Below, one piece after another: positions 11,267 to 23,429 of a DNA stretch of 64,000 nucleotides. Location of the stretch: NCBI GenBank assembly GCA_945910005.1, contig OX246745.1, positions 38,781,215 to 38,845,214 of the forward strand. The letters are read 5' to 3'. Source of the DNA: Isoperla grammatica. Taxonomy: Eukaryota > Arthropoda > Insecta > Plecoptera > Perlodidae. The notes under the pieces were generated by a model. The model ran no database searches. It saw only the letters and a program-made list of their open reading frames with translations, and was not told where the DNA came from. The first letter of the stretch is position 1. The number at the start of each line of letters is the position of its first letter. Position numbers and translations under genes: made by a program.

Positions 11267-11938
11267 TTACGAGCTGCTAGATGAACAGCTAGAGGATGAA
11301 GAGCTGTCAACGTCAATATGAAGATCAGCACTTGATGACGAGGATGAAGAAGATGACGAAGACGATGAGGAAGATGAGCAAGACGAAGAGCTGTCGTCTT
11401 CAACATGAATGTGTAATTCGTCACTTGATGAACAGCTCGATGATGATGAAGATGATGATGATGAAGATGAAGAGGAAGATGAGCAAGACGAAGAGCTGTC
11501 GTCTTCAACATGAATGTATAACTCATCACTATCACTACTTGAAGAGCACGACGATGACGACGATGACGAGGAAGATGACGAAGATGAAGAGCTGTCGTCT
11601 TCAACATGAATGTATAACTCATCACTATCACTACTTGAAGAGCACGACGATGACGACGATGACGAGGAAGATGACGAAGATGAAGAGCTGTCGTCTTCAA
11701 TCCACAGATGGACTTCGTCGTCACTCGATGAAGAGCTAGACGAGCATGACGACGATGAAGATGACGATGATGAAGAAGAAGAGCTGTCGTCTTCAACCCA
11801 CAGGTGGACCTCGTCACTTGATGAAGAGCTTGACGATGAAGACGATGATGACGACGAGCTGGAGTCGCAGCAATCTCTCTTCAAACGAGCGTCTCCCTCT
11901 TGAATGACTTCATTCGATGGGTCGACGACAACAAACGC
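11267..11938 (-). CDS. Secreted poly-Ser protein, copy B, exon 2
   Basis: 672 nt, 223 residues plus TAA; the spliced protein is 241 residues. Same layout as copy A: AFVVVDPSNEVIQEGDAR, LKR, DCCD, then poly-Ser runs. Here the module order is DEVHLWVEDD, DEVHLWIEDD, DELYIHVEDD, DELYIHVEDD, DELHIHVEDD, ADLHIDVD. The DELYIHVEDD block is duplicated, whereas in A the extra block is of the DEVHLWIEDD type. The acceptor is TTTCGAG rather than the TTTCTAG of the other copies; a G at -3 is a weak acceptor, so splicing of B may be less efficient. The reading frame itself is intact. Confidence 0.8.
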   Translation of the reverse strand, partial: AFVVVDPSNEVIQEGDARLKRDCCDSSSSSSSSSSSSSSSSDEVHLWVEDDSSSSSSSSSSSSSCSSSSSSSDDEVHLWIEDDSSSSSSSSSSSSSSSCSSSSDSDELYIHVEDDSSSSSSSSSSSSSSSCSSSSDSDELYIHVEDDSSSSCSSSSSSSSSSSSSSSSCSSSDELHIHVEDDSSSSCSSSSSSSSSSSSSSSSADLHIDVDSSSSSSCSSSSS

Positions 11939-12470
11939 CTCGAAATAGAGAAAACATTCATTTTTAAAATATATACAAATATTAAGCATGTAAATGGACA
12001 TATAAGATGGTTAGTTGCAATTTCTGAAGTGGTATTGTTCTTAAAGGATGTGATCCAAAGAAATGTGAAAATGAGCCGTTCCCGCATAATCACACATTTA
12101 TCTTCACAAATGCGGTTTCCCGTTTGTTTCATGATTCTTTGTTAAGTCGTTCAGTAGCTACCTCCGATTTTCTAAAGTGCCTCTCTCGGCTCTGACGTCA
12201 CCAGGCCAGGCTCAGCAGGATGGCCCGCGAGGACTATAATTGGGTCGAGAGGAACGGTCAGGACTGTGATTCCCTGTGCAACTTTTACATCGTTATTTAC
12301 ACACACAAGCATGCATTGTGTTTGGTGTCTGCCTGCCTGCCTGTCTGTCTGTCTGTCTGTCGGTCTGTCTGTCTGTTTGTCTGTCTGCCTGCCTGTCTCT
12401 CTATTTGCCTGACTGTCTGTCTGTCTCTCTGTTTGTCTGTCTGCTGTATCTCTGTCTGTGTGGATGTCTG

Positions 12471-12501
<31 letters not shown>

Positions 12502-13730
12502 CGTTTGTCTGTCTGTCTCTCTGTCCTCATCATCATCATTATCACCATCATCACATTGCAAGTACACACAAAGTACTTTCTGTCCAGGGGGGTGAGTCTC
12601 GACTTTTTTTTCCACGTGGAATGACTGCTTTCCACGCTTACTTTCGACAATCGGTAGTCTCGACGTACTTTCGATTCCTATTCCGCGTTGAAGAAAATGA
12701 TTTCGATTTTTTGCTACCATCTTGCTGTCGGAAGTACATTTGACAGACGAAAGTGATGTCAGAGTTTCACGTGTTTCATGGCAAACGGACGATTCAAAGA
12801 AGAGTAGGGCTTAAATATCGTATAACACAGGTATACTCAGGTAAAAACAGATCAATTAAATTAAGTTATGGATGAGTGAAGTACAATAAACTATTTAAAA
12901 GCAATAATTCTATTTTTTAGTAGGCCTGAGGCTCTAGGCCTTAAACAGCCAAATCAGTACACAATTAAGTTAGCTAGTTGTAAGCCGCAGCCGTGTGTGA
13001 TACGGTGATTGCGTCCGCGCTTTGCACCAAGGAATCTCGGGTTCGATACGCGACACATCCGTTTTTGTTTCGCTCTTATAATCTAAAGGGTTTGCACTTG
13101 GCATACACATGAATTGAATATATCTTACTTTAAATGAAATTTCGGGTTTTTAGTCTAGTCTTTGTCTGGCATGTTTTGTAGGCCTGGCATCTTTAGCCTT
13201 TTTACGAACGTATAATTATGTAATTAAAAACTGCTTTGTTTAATAAAAAACATGTGATGCTACTGCTAGTGTATTGTGTTGCCATTTGGACAAGTTTAAT
13301 CCGTGCATCTGCAATAACGACAACTACTATTGATAATTAACATAATAATAATAAGGCGTCGAAATAATTATCTTGCAATTTTGACTACGATACATTTGTA
13401 CCATCTTAAAAAATTCAAATGACTGGCTCAAAACCACGCCCCTCTTCATTACGATGCTTCTAAATTGCTAAAAAGCTGAGACATTTTGGTCTTCGCCACT
13501 AGTGACGGAATCCTACGTGAATTTCAATAAACGCTTCCCATAGTCGGAAAACAAAACTCGAGACTATAAGAAAATTCGGAATTGCCATTCCATGCATGCA
13601 TCCTCCCAGGAAATAACGATGATAACGTGGCAAAACTGAAAATACCATTAAAGATTTACTTTTTGTTTCGTACGAGGTAGACTAGATTATCTATTGTGTG
13701 TTACTCGTGTGAAGGGTGAAATCCTCCTAC
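11939..13730 (-). other. Expanded intron of gene B (1792 bp)
   Basis: About 1.45 kb longer than the introns of A, C and D. The ends resemble those of the gene C intron. The extra material includes a CTGT-rich microsatellite (12326-12520) and unassigned sequence. A weak tRNA-like stretch (about 12985-13055, containing GGGTTCGATAC) may be a SINE head. Confidence 0.65.
12326..12520. repeat. (CTGT)n microsatellite
   Basis: Imperfect tetranucleotide tract of CTGT/CTGC/TTGT units in the intron of gene B. It explains the Cys/Leu/Ser-rich and Thr/Asp/Arg-rich reading frames on the two strands. Confidence 0.9.
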
Positions 13731-13784
13731 CTGTGAGCCAGCATAGAGCGCAGCCAGAAGGCAGAATACCAAAGTGAGCTTCAT
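13731..13784 (-). CDS. Secreted poly-Ser protein, copy B, exon 1
   Basis: 54-nt signal-peptide exon, base-for-base identical to exon 1 of A, C and D. The donor is GTAGGAGG in phase 0. Confidence 0.8.
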
Positions 13785-13818
13785 GGTGGTCTAGTAGTTC
13801 TACTTGCTGAACACAGCT

Positions 13819-13859
13819 GAGACTGATGATTCTCTCCTGAACACAGTGACTTTTATATA
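13819..13859 (-). promoter_or_regulatory. Core promoter of gene B (TATA + Inr)
   Basis: TATATAAAAG (13859-13850) followed by TCAGTCTC with the predicted start A at 13824. It is identical in layout to gene A. Confidence 0.75.
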
Positions 13860-14660
13860 CAGCAGTAGGGATGTTTGTTTAGCACTTTCCTAGCCTTGTT
13901 TGCGCCATTATAAATATTTCTTTATGCAAAAACGTGATAATATTGTCGAAACATTGCCCAATGTCAAATAAAGTTTACAATTTCGTAAAACATTCAAATC
14001 ACAACCTGAATGTATTTAGCACACGACTTCCTCCTTGGAGACTTTTGTTTGTTGTAATTGCATTTCATCCAGTTTGATGACGAAGCTTCAAGTGTTTACT
14101 TACATACATACATGGAGCGACGAAATATTTTTGTTTCACCGATTCCGTACGCGTCACTGTATGCTCGTAATGATATACGAATTAAATGTTCACGAATGTC
14201 ATCATCCTCTTAGTCTATTTGAGTAAAGCTACTTGTATAAAGCAAATATCCGGCATTTATTTTTATTTACGTTACCTAACTGATAAAATTTGTTTACGAT
14301 TAAGAAGTTTGTCAAGCGGGCAACGAATTTGCTCTACTAGACATGATATTATGAATTTGAATTTGGAGTTATCTCTCAACATTAAAAAAGATAGAACGAT
14401 GGTTCAAAATTTGTTTGGAGAATAAAATATGTTTTATTAGTGTCAGGGCCCAGAATTACAAAAGGTCTTAGCTTCAGCTGGGCTAACTGTAGGACACCAG
14501 ATTATGGCACGTTATTGGCTGATACTTTCGGCACTTTCGGTAGTTTGTACTTTCGGGATTCTGTTACATTCGGTAGATATGACATATGTGAAAATGAACT
14601 TTTGGTATATTGCATATTCAACGATTTGCTCTTTCGGTGATTAAGACATTCGGTGGTTCA
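13860..14660. repeat. Array unit, upstream block of gene B (part 1)
   Basis: Matches the upstream block of gene A. The 16-bp periodic repeat starts near 14520 and is interrupted near 14660 by a 7.4-kb LINE insertion; the rest of the block resumes near 22076. Confidence 0.7.
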
Positions 14661-15398
14661 CAATTCAGTTCAATTTCAATTTTATGATCATTATATTCCC
14701 AAATCAAACATACTTCCACCAGTACAAACAATAAACATTAATGAAACATAAGAAAACGAAATATAATATATGCATACAAAAAACTGAAAACCTTACCATG
14801 GGAAGCTCGCGTAAAGAACGGAATCCTTGTAGTCGAGCTGACAATGTAAATTAAATATGTATATATATCAGACAGTCAGTGGAAAGAAAATAATCATAAT
14901 AAAAGCAAAACAAAGCTAATACTAATGATCCATTATAATTGTAGTAACAAATAGGAACGATAATTAAAGAAAAATAGTTTCAAGTAGGAACGTAAGTATA
15001 GCACACAAAAAACATATTATTAGCAAAGAAAATAAATACAAATAAGTTAAGATGCAAAATAAAACTCATAATATCATAAAACATCACAATAATATCATAA
15101 TAAAACAAATATCATGATAAATGCAAAACAAACTAATACAAATGATACATTATAATTGTAGTTACAAATAGGAACAATATTAATTAAAAATAGTTTCAAT
15201 TAGGAACGTTAATATAGCACACAAAAACATATTATTAGCAAAATAATTATAGAATATTGCTTATATTATTGATGTTTTAGTTATATTATATAGTACTGTA
15301 TTTTATTAGTATAATTTTCTATTGTAGTCTATTTAGTATTGCAATTAATACACACATAATAAAATTGTATAATTAATATTAGCAAAAATATTAGCAAT

Positions 15399-16841
15399 TT
15401 GTCAATGAATATCATTGAGGATGAAAACGATGTAGAATACGAGACACTTGAGCACATGAACACATTCGAGCTACAAGACACATTTGAGAAATTGCATGAC
15501 CTAAAGATAATCCATCTTAACATTCGTAACATTAGAAAACATTTCGATGAACTAATTACACTATCACATGACACGCAAATAAATTTTGATCTAATTATAC
15601 TAACAGAAACCCAATTAAAAGAAAGCGAAAACGTTTACAATATTGATGGCTATACAAGCTATCATTTTACATCTAAACTAACGAGTCATGATGGGATAAC
15701 AGTAATCGTAAACAATAATATACATGACACATTGGAGATTAAAGCCCACACTCAAATAACACAAGCAAATGGAGCTTTAATTAAGATCACAAAGAACAAT
15801 GAGACATTCACAATTCTAGCCATATATCGATCCCCATCTAGCAATGTACAAATATTTAATGACGAGCTCGCAACACAAATTGGATCACTAAACAGCACCT
15901 ACAACTTCATAATTGGTGATATTAATATTAATATATTTGAAAAACCTAATGAAAAATCCCAAATAGTGGAAGATTATCTAAATACTCTGTATTCACATGG
16001 TTATGTTTCATACATAAACGAGCACACACGTGTCACCAGTAACACAAAAAGCTGTATAGATCACATATTTATAAAAACAAAAAATCATGAGGGATGTACA
16101 GCGAGTATATTAAAATCAGCAATCACCGACCACTACCCCATATGCTTTGGTCTTGATAAGCATTCAAATCGGGCAATCAATTTATTAGCTACGTCGTCTA
16201 AATACAAACCAATAAATGTCATAATTAATGATATAACTTTAAATAACTTCCTTGAGAAAGAAACATGGAGAGATGTTCTATTGGAAACTGACTCGAACAA
16301 AGCTACAGACAAATTGATGAAATTGCTTACTAATTATATAAATGCATCTAGTAAACCAGTAAAACATAGATCGAGTGAGAGACGTCTGAAACCTTGGATC
16401 ACAAACGGTCTTGTTAAGTCGATTCGCACTCGAGATAAACTAAGCAGGCAATCTCTCAAAAACCCCGACGACACTGCGCTAAGAATAAAATACAAACATT
16501 ATCGTAATCATCTAACCAAAATCATTAAATTAACTAAAAATAATTATTACAAAGAAAAAATACAGGAAGCAAACAGAAATAATTCAAAAGTATTGAAGGT
16601 AATTAATGAAGTAACAAATAATAAATGCTTATCCAAAAATATTGACAAAATACAAACAGATCAAGGACTTATGAAAACTACAGATAATCCCAAAATTGTC
16701 GCCGATTCTTTCGTGGACTTTTTTAGTAATATTGACAAGGAAATGGCAGACAATATTCTACGTAGACCTTCCCGAACCCACGGTACTGACTGTACCAGTG
16801 CACTATCAGCAAAATTCAATATTTCTACACCCAGCACTTGA
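15399..16841 (+). pseudogene. LINE endonuclease (APE) domain ORF fragment
   Basis: 480 residues from an ATG at 15399. Residues about 35-250 look like the apurinic-type endonuclease of non-LTR retrotransposons: IIHLNIRNI, LIILTETQL, FIIGDININ and the C-terminal CIDHIF and SAITDHYP motifs are in the usual order. The region after about residue 250 leads toward the reverse transcriptase, but the frame ends at 16841. The sequence continues in another frame (LESEICNYLSEL then NNSSPGIDKI), so this is a broken ORF2. The clade (CR1/L2/Jockey group) is not resolved. Confidence 0.8.
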
Positions 16842-18437
16842 AAGCGAAATATGCAACTATTTAAGTGAACTGAAAAATAACTCATCTCCAGGTATAGACA
16901 AAATCCACTCTGTTACTTAAAAAAATATAAAACAACATATTGCCAAACCTATAGCTCATGTAATTAATCTAAGCTTTACAACAGGAATTTACCCAAATTA
17001 TTTTAAAAAGGCAATTATAACCCCGATATACAAAAAAGGTTCCAAATCGGAAATAAATAACTATCGTTCTATATCAATCTTATCCCACATATCAAAAATC
17101 CATGAAAAATGTATAAAACATAAAATCTATAATTTTTTGGAACAACACAAGATTCTCTCTCAAAACCAATTTGGATTTCGAAACCAAAAAAGTACCCAAG
17201 ACGCTATACACAAATTGACAACTGAAATCCTAACTGAAATAGACAACAACAGGAAACCTCTGGCTATCTTCCTGGATTTAACCAAAGCTTTTGACACTGT
17301 CTCTCACAAACTGTTGGAAAAAACTAGATAATTATGGTATTCGAGGTAATGCCCTTAAGCTTATAAAAAGTTTCCTCACAAATAGAGAACAATTCGTCAA
17401 AATAAACAGTACATTGAGTAAACCCAGGATTATAGAGTATGGAGTTCCCCAAGGAACAGTCCTCGGTCCTCTTTTATTTATTATATTCATAAATGACCTA
17501 TGCAATTTGGCGATCCAAGGAAAAAAAGTAGCATTTGCAGACGACACAGTTATTATATTCTTAATCAACTCATGGGAAAACACCTTCATTATAGCAGAAA
17601 CTGAATTAAATAAAATACTAAACTATGGCTAAACTCTAACCTTCTTACATTAAACAAAGACAAATCGCAATACATAACATTTTCTCCTGACAGAACATGT
17701 CAACCACCAACATTAAATATTAAAATACATGAGGATAATAAATGCATCATTCCAAACACTAACTGTAACTGCCATTACCTAACAAAGGTGCAAGAAACAA
17801 AATATCTAGGTATCACAATTGACCAACATCTACGATGAAATACGCATATAAATCTATACTTACAAAAAAACTTCGATCAATCCTCCCAAAATTATATATC
17901 CTTAGAAACATCTTAGAGTATAAAACACTTAAAACCGTCTACTATGCCCTAGTTCAATCTTACATACAATACGGAATAATTAGCTGGGGGGGGGGGGGGG
18001 GGGGGGGTACCCATGACATGCATATACATCCACTGAACATGATACAGAAACACATACTTAAAACAATACTAAAGAAACCATTTACATATCTAACAAAATT
18101 AATATACACGGAGACTAAAATCTATAACCCGAGAAAATTATACGTCAAAATATTATTAAAACACACACGGGAAACATATAAGGAAAGAGCCAAAATTCTC
18201 CACTCTCATAAAACGAGAACTAATGAAACAGGAAGACTGGACGTCCCAAGAGTACGACTACAGCTAATCCAACGACACGCACTATTTTTAGGACCTAAAA
18301 TTTACAATTTGCTTCCCTCACACATTCATAACTCCAAAACAGCGAGTAAATTCACCACACAATTAAACAAATGGCTCCTAAAATACTCCAACGAAGAAAT
18401 AAATAATATTATTAATTTGAAAATCAACAAGAAATAA
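16842..18437 (+). pseudogene. LINE reverse transcriptase remnant
   Basis: Continuation of the LINE ORF in pieces. Visible RT motifs are QNQFGFR, AIFLDLTKAFDTVSH, YGVPQGTVLGPLLF and the catalytic FADDT. Lesions include a frameshift near 16841, a TAA at 16918, a frameshift near 17325, a TAA-type stop near 17630 and a further break before 17835. A homopolymer G run (about 17984-18007) lies in the C-terminal third. The LINE is therefore dead as an autonomous element. Confidence 0.8.
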
Positions 18438-18677
18438 TCAGTACCGGTAATTAAAATAATAAATGTACTAAATAATGTCTAAATATGATATCTCGATATT
18501 CTACATCATCATGTCTCAGACAAATGTAACATATGTTTGAAACCTAAATGTGTTATTTATAGTTTTTAAGTTTTTAGCTGTTAGTTTTTAGTTTGTAGTT
18601 TTTAGATTGTAGTTTCTTTAGTTAGTTTTTAGCATTTATCTTGCTATACATCACCAGTCAGATTTCACCATCATAAC

Positions 18678-18723
<46 letters not shown>

Positions 18724-18725
18724 TA

Positions 18726-21700
18726 TTTATTATATATAACAACATACATTGTGCCAACAAACAAGTTAACAATAACAATCTGAAATGTTGTTGACTAAGC
18801 GTAATATAAATAGCGCAGCATAATAATATGTATTCACACAATTAAAAATAATAAAATAACATACAATACTGACGCCATCATCATCATCATCATCATAATC
18901 ATGAAATCACGCAACCTCTGCGCTTGTTAAAAACAAAATCCATCTTGAAAAAATAGAATGTTAAAAAACTACCATCATCATCATCATTTAAAAATGCACT
19001 TAAACTCAGTTGTACTGCCGAAAACCGGTCACATGTTCTATAAAGATATCCCGGCTCCACCGGATTGTATCGCTGACCATGAGTCTTTTGATTATGGCTG
19101 AGTAACGTCTTCCAATACCAAGCATCTTTATAACCCGATCATTTCTAGCATCCCAGGAACCCAGACTACCTACAACCACTGCCTCTACCTTAGTTTCAAA
19201 CCCCTGACTTCTGAGCACTTCAGCATGTGGAGCGAATTTCCGTATTTTTTCCTCCCGAGCAGCCAACAAGGCATCATTGTGATTCTCAGAGGGTACTGTA
19301 ACGTCCACAATACAAGCTTTCTTTGTTACAGCGTTCGTAACAACAAGGTCAGGTCGTTCCATTAGATCACAATTTTTGAATCTTTTTATTGACTTGGATA
19401 TTATTAGCCCGATCCTTTGGAATAGCCTTGACCAGTCTGTCAAGCACACTGTTATGCCTCCTTCCATGCGGCAGTGTGGTACTTACACGAGTTGAGGACA
19501 TGTGGTAGCGTTTCAAGTCCATAGTCACACCTACGACAGTTTTTGGGTGCGTTTCCGTATCTCCGAGTACCATTCAGCCCCACCGTATCTAAACATGCTT
19601 TTGAAACAAACCGCCAGTCACAAAACCGTGTAAAGCGTCCAGTAGCCATGAAATGGTTACTAACCAGGGACTGACATGAATGCCTGAACACTTTTCCTTG
19701 GTCAGGTTTTTGAAGCAGTTTTAACTTGTAACTATGGCGGAGTCCATTCCGTAATTGGCTAGCCAGATATCCACGAGCCTTGGGTGGTATTATATGTCTT
19801 TCAGGGTTTCTATTTGGCATGTCGATTGTTATGGCTATCTCATCCTTTGCCTCACTGTACCCCCACTGACACCCAATACTTGCTTGAAGTCTTCTAGTAG
19901 CACTGCGTGCTCTTGTCCAAATGGAACTGATGTCATTACTTCTTCCCCCCAGCTCTCCGTCCATGCTTCCTGACAAGTACTGGCAGCAGTCTTCAACCCT
20001 TGGTTCCCTGCCAATCCGTTTCTTAACTACATCCTCTAAGGAAGCCCACGCAATGTCTTTACATAGTGGATCATTACACGTAAGAAGGCGAAACGGATGC
20101 GCAACTGCCAGCACGTCTACTGAGTCACTGGTTGGTAGAAGACCTGCCCCACCCTCAGCCAAGGGCATGTAGACTACTTCAGCACTGGCACGTCGAGGAA
20201 GTGACATCCATCGTTTTGCAGCTGCCTTCATTTTCCGGTCGAACTTGTAAAACAGTGTCTTCTTCATCCCTTCCCCACGCATAATAAACTCGAAGCGTGG
20301 GAGAAGGAAAGTTCGCACAGCATCTAATTTCTGCCAAAGGGCTAAAGGGGAAATATCAATTTTGTGAAGATCTTCACACATCCTATCTAGCTCAGCCACT
20401 GGCGTTTGCTGGACATGAAATCCAGTAGGAACACCAAGATACTGGTAGGCCTCTCCATCTGCCAAGGCTTTCATCGGATTTCCTTGTATATGGAATATAG
20501 TGGGGAGGGCGTCTCTTTTTTTCCTACAGTCAATGCTAACAGAGGCACACTTCTTAGGATTAAAGGACAGGCCTGCCCATTCGGCTGCCACTCCCGCCAC
20601 TCTTAAAAGACGTCTAAGGGCCAATTTATTCTTAGCTGTTAGCACAAGGTCGTCTGCATAAGCCAACACCGATATTGAATGCTTATAAAGTTCAGCCCCA
20701 CAACTGTCACCCAAATTTGTAATCGCCCTAATAATGGGCTCAATTGCTAAATTAAACAGGATTGGGCTTAGTAGACACCCTTGCTTTACTCCAGCTTTCA
20801 GATCGATATCATTTGTATAGCCTTGCCCTGTCCGAACTTTTGTCACACTACCCTTGTACATGTCTGTTATTATCTCTAAGACGTCTTCTGGTACACCCAG
20901 CAAACGAAGAGTTTCTTTCATATACTCATGTGGCACTGATCCAAATGCGTTTGAAAGATCCAGCCAGGCAGCATATAGTTCTTTATTGTGCCTTCTGCTG
21001 TTATCAGTTATCGATTGCAACACAAAATTGTGCTCTAAGCACCCTTCAAATTCCATAAACCCCGTTTGCATCGGCGATATAATAATATTGTTCTTGGTAG
21101 CCCAGTTCGACAGCCTTCCCCCTAGGATACCTGCATACAGCTTGCTCATAGTTGACCCTAAGGTTAGTGGCTGCCAGTTGGATAAATCATCCCTACTTCC
21201 TTTACCTTCATAGATGAGTACTGTTCTTGATTTTTTCCAAGCCAATGGAACTTGTTTTGCCCTAGGGCAGATGTTAAAAATAGAACACAATAGTTGGCAT
21301 TTAGTATCTACTTTCTTTAACAAGCTATATTTAATGAAATCAGCAGGAGCAGAGTCTTTTGTGGAATTAAGGCGTAATCTGATCTCACCTGCCGTAATAG
21401 GGCGGGATATGTCACCATCCTCAGTAGTTGTTGTCTGCAAATTTGGTATTATATTTGGTGGTGGCGTCCATTTGTAGTTAGGGTTACTGAATGCATTTGT
21501 GAAGTACTCTTCCACAATATGTTTATCTACTTTACAGAATGGTGAAGAACCTTGCATTATTTATTCAAATGCTGTCTTTTTACTCACCCGGTATAGCTTC
21601 TGTAAGCGACTTGTCTCATTACCATGCTCTCGGTGTCCAACCCTCTGATTACCTTCTACTGGATCTTGCGCTGGCTGATTAGGAATTTGGTTGTGAACAA

Positions 21701-21746
21701 GACGTTCATTCCGCCTCCCAGGCCATCATCATCATCATCATCATCG
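18726..21746 (-). mobile_element. R2-like LINE nested in a (CAT)n tract
   Basis: Minus-strand non-LTR element lying between CAT microsatellite tracts: about 18670-18726, 18875-18890 and 18973-18988 on its 3' side, and 21722-21746 on its 5' side. It is 5'-truncated: the N-terminal zinc fingers are absent and coding similarity begins right at the microsatellite. Which CAT tract marks the true 3' end is unclear. Confidence 0.7.
19006..21557 (-). pseudogene. R2-superfamily RT + restriction-like endonuclease
   Basis: A 701-residue frame (21557-19452) carries the reverse transcriptase with WLDLSNAFGSVPH, GVKQGCLLSPILFNLAIEP and the catalytic YADD, then a C-terminal C-x2-C-x8-H-x4-C zinc knuckle (CRRCDYGLETLPHVLNSC). 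A frameshift near 19470 leads to RHNSVLDRLVKAIPKD in a second frame. A further shift near 19390 leads to a frame (to 19006) with ERPDLVVTN and KKACIVDVTVP, the PD..D core of the restriction-like endonuclease of R2/R4/NeSL elements. Upstream of the Met the same frame continues through one TAA (about 21560) to RLQKLYRVSKK. The RT is well preserved but the element carries at least three lesions. Confidence 0.82.
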
Positions 21747-22075
21747 TCAACATCAGTTTTAACATTTAACTACGTATGATTAATATCTGTACTTACTTTA
21801 AATTGTAAATGTTTTCTAAACTAGTTGTATCAAGTGAGAATGACAATGTAAATGAGGCAGCCACGTACGAGTCCTACGACTCATGTGATGTCTCATCCAT
21901 GCTAAATAATATCTATACCTGTTAGGTATACAAAATGTAAACTGTCTTTTCTCTTGAAAATAAAGTTCAAAGTTCTTGAAGCTCAAAGAAAATGAATACA
22001 AATAAGTAAAGATGCAAAACAAAACTCGATTCCAGCATTTCGAAAGTTTTATAAAATTAATTCAAAACACACTTA

Positions 22076-22860
22076 ATGGTAAATTTGAGCATTCGTGATA
22101 TCGACCTTTCGTGGATTGGAACATTCGTGGTTTTGCTCTTTCTTTAAATTGGATATTCGTAACTTTACACTTCGTTAAATTATACTTTCGACGTGTTACA
22201 CTTTCGTGATTTTAAACATTCGAGATTTTAATGGTCACGCTTTGATATTGGGGGCTTTTATACAAAGTGTTATTCTGATTGGATCGTCGAGATGGTTGAA
22301 CACGCCTTTTCCAAGTCCCTTCAAATTCACATAGACCTTTGCTTTTAATGAACAAAATGGGCAAAAAGACTGCACCTGCTAGATGATACTTGACGGCAGT
22401 GGGGGCCTGTTGGATAAAACAAATTTGACTAGATCAAAACACACAGAGCTTTCAAAATATATACAGCTTGTCAAGCAACCACACGAAATACTAAAGGAAT
22501 CTTTGAAGTAGTTAAACATGACCAGTGACCACGTTAATTTATATAAAATGTGTGTATGACACGTCTATAAAAATAAAAACAGTTGAACAAAAGCGTAGCC
22601 ATGTTCTGGTTCGGGGTGAAGGGGAGGAATAAACTTTACCTGATTGGGGAGGGGGGTTCTTTCTCCTCAATAATAACAGGGTTTTCAGGCCGCTGTTGTC
22701 ATTGGACGCATGTTTGAAAAGGTTTATGAAAAGAGTACAACTATCAATGTTATGAATAAATTATATTGAGTATTTATCATTATAATTTCTGGGGGGGTGG
22801 GGGGGGGGGGGGTCAAGCACTTTGTTTCTCCCTCCTCTACGCTCCTACAGTTTTAACTAT
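22076..22860. repeat. Array unit, upstream block of gene B (part 2)
   Basis: Resumes the block interrupted at 14660, with the rest of the 16-bp periodic array to about 22235. It includes the uninterrupted site that proves the solo-LTR insertion (about 22765-22790). Confidence 0.7.
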
Positions 22861-22878
22861 CATGTATAGTCTTCGCCA

Positions 22879-23424
22879 TTTGGTGATAGCTACCGGCTTT
22901 TGGCTGTCAGTAGGGGGTTGACCGCTAGAGTGCTGGAACGAAAAGGAGGAGTGTTGGAATGACTCTGACGTTGAGGTCGGATATCTGTACATTTGCCCCG
23001 ATTGTTTACATATTTTGTACATCCTTCCCCGAATCGTCCATAAGCTACTTCCTTTCTAACATGCAACACAATTCCTATTCAAAGGTCCTAACACAAAACT
23101 GCACTCCAAAGATAATCGGAAGGTCGACAGAGAAAGGACAAGAAAGAAAGAGAAGGGTTGTATTCGCTATTGGAACCCCATGTCAAGAACACTATGCCTC
23201 ATTGAACTTATTCTCTTCTACCCATGTCTCTCTCTGTATAGCATTATGAGTTCAGGATGGCTAAAAAGAAAAATATCTATTTTCTTTTATAATGTGGCTA
23301 TACAAACAAATGGGTTAAATTTTATTGGTATTCCTGTCGCCGCTCAATTATCCGTTAAATCGTGGGTAGGCTAGAGTTACAAGAGGATTTAGAATCAAAG
23401 ACTTTTCCGCCAGCTATCACCAAA
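22879..23424. mobile_element. Possible TIR insertion
   Basis: Sequence absent from the paralogous blocks. Its ends share the inverted motif TTTGGTGATAGCT (left about 22879, right reverse complement about 23412-23424). There is no ORF of note and no clear target duplication. Confidence 0.4.
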
Positions 23425-23429
23425 CACCG

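Larger units (their letters stand above)
14660..22075 (+). mobile_element. APE-type LINE (plus strand) with nested LINE
   Basis: Insertion of about 7.4 kb inside the 16-bp periodic array; the paralogous block at 28150-28190 has no insertion. It contains an AT-rich 5' region with a direct repeat of about 218 bp (14893-15110 and 15112-15330), an endonuclease/reverse transcriptase reading frame broken by several lesions (15399-18437), a 3' region with a (TCA)n tract at about 18670-18726, and a nested second LINE. Its own 3' end resumes after 21746 and includes AATAAA near 21958. Exact ends are uncertain: a copy of the motif at 15029-15070 reappears at 21988-22030. Confidence 0.75.

Noticed and set aside
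12172..12743. Cys/Val/Ser-rich and Thr/Asp/Arg-rich frames on both strands
   Set aside because: Translations of the CTGT microsatellite in the intron of gene B.
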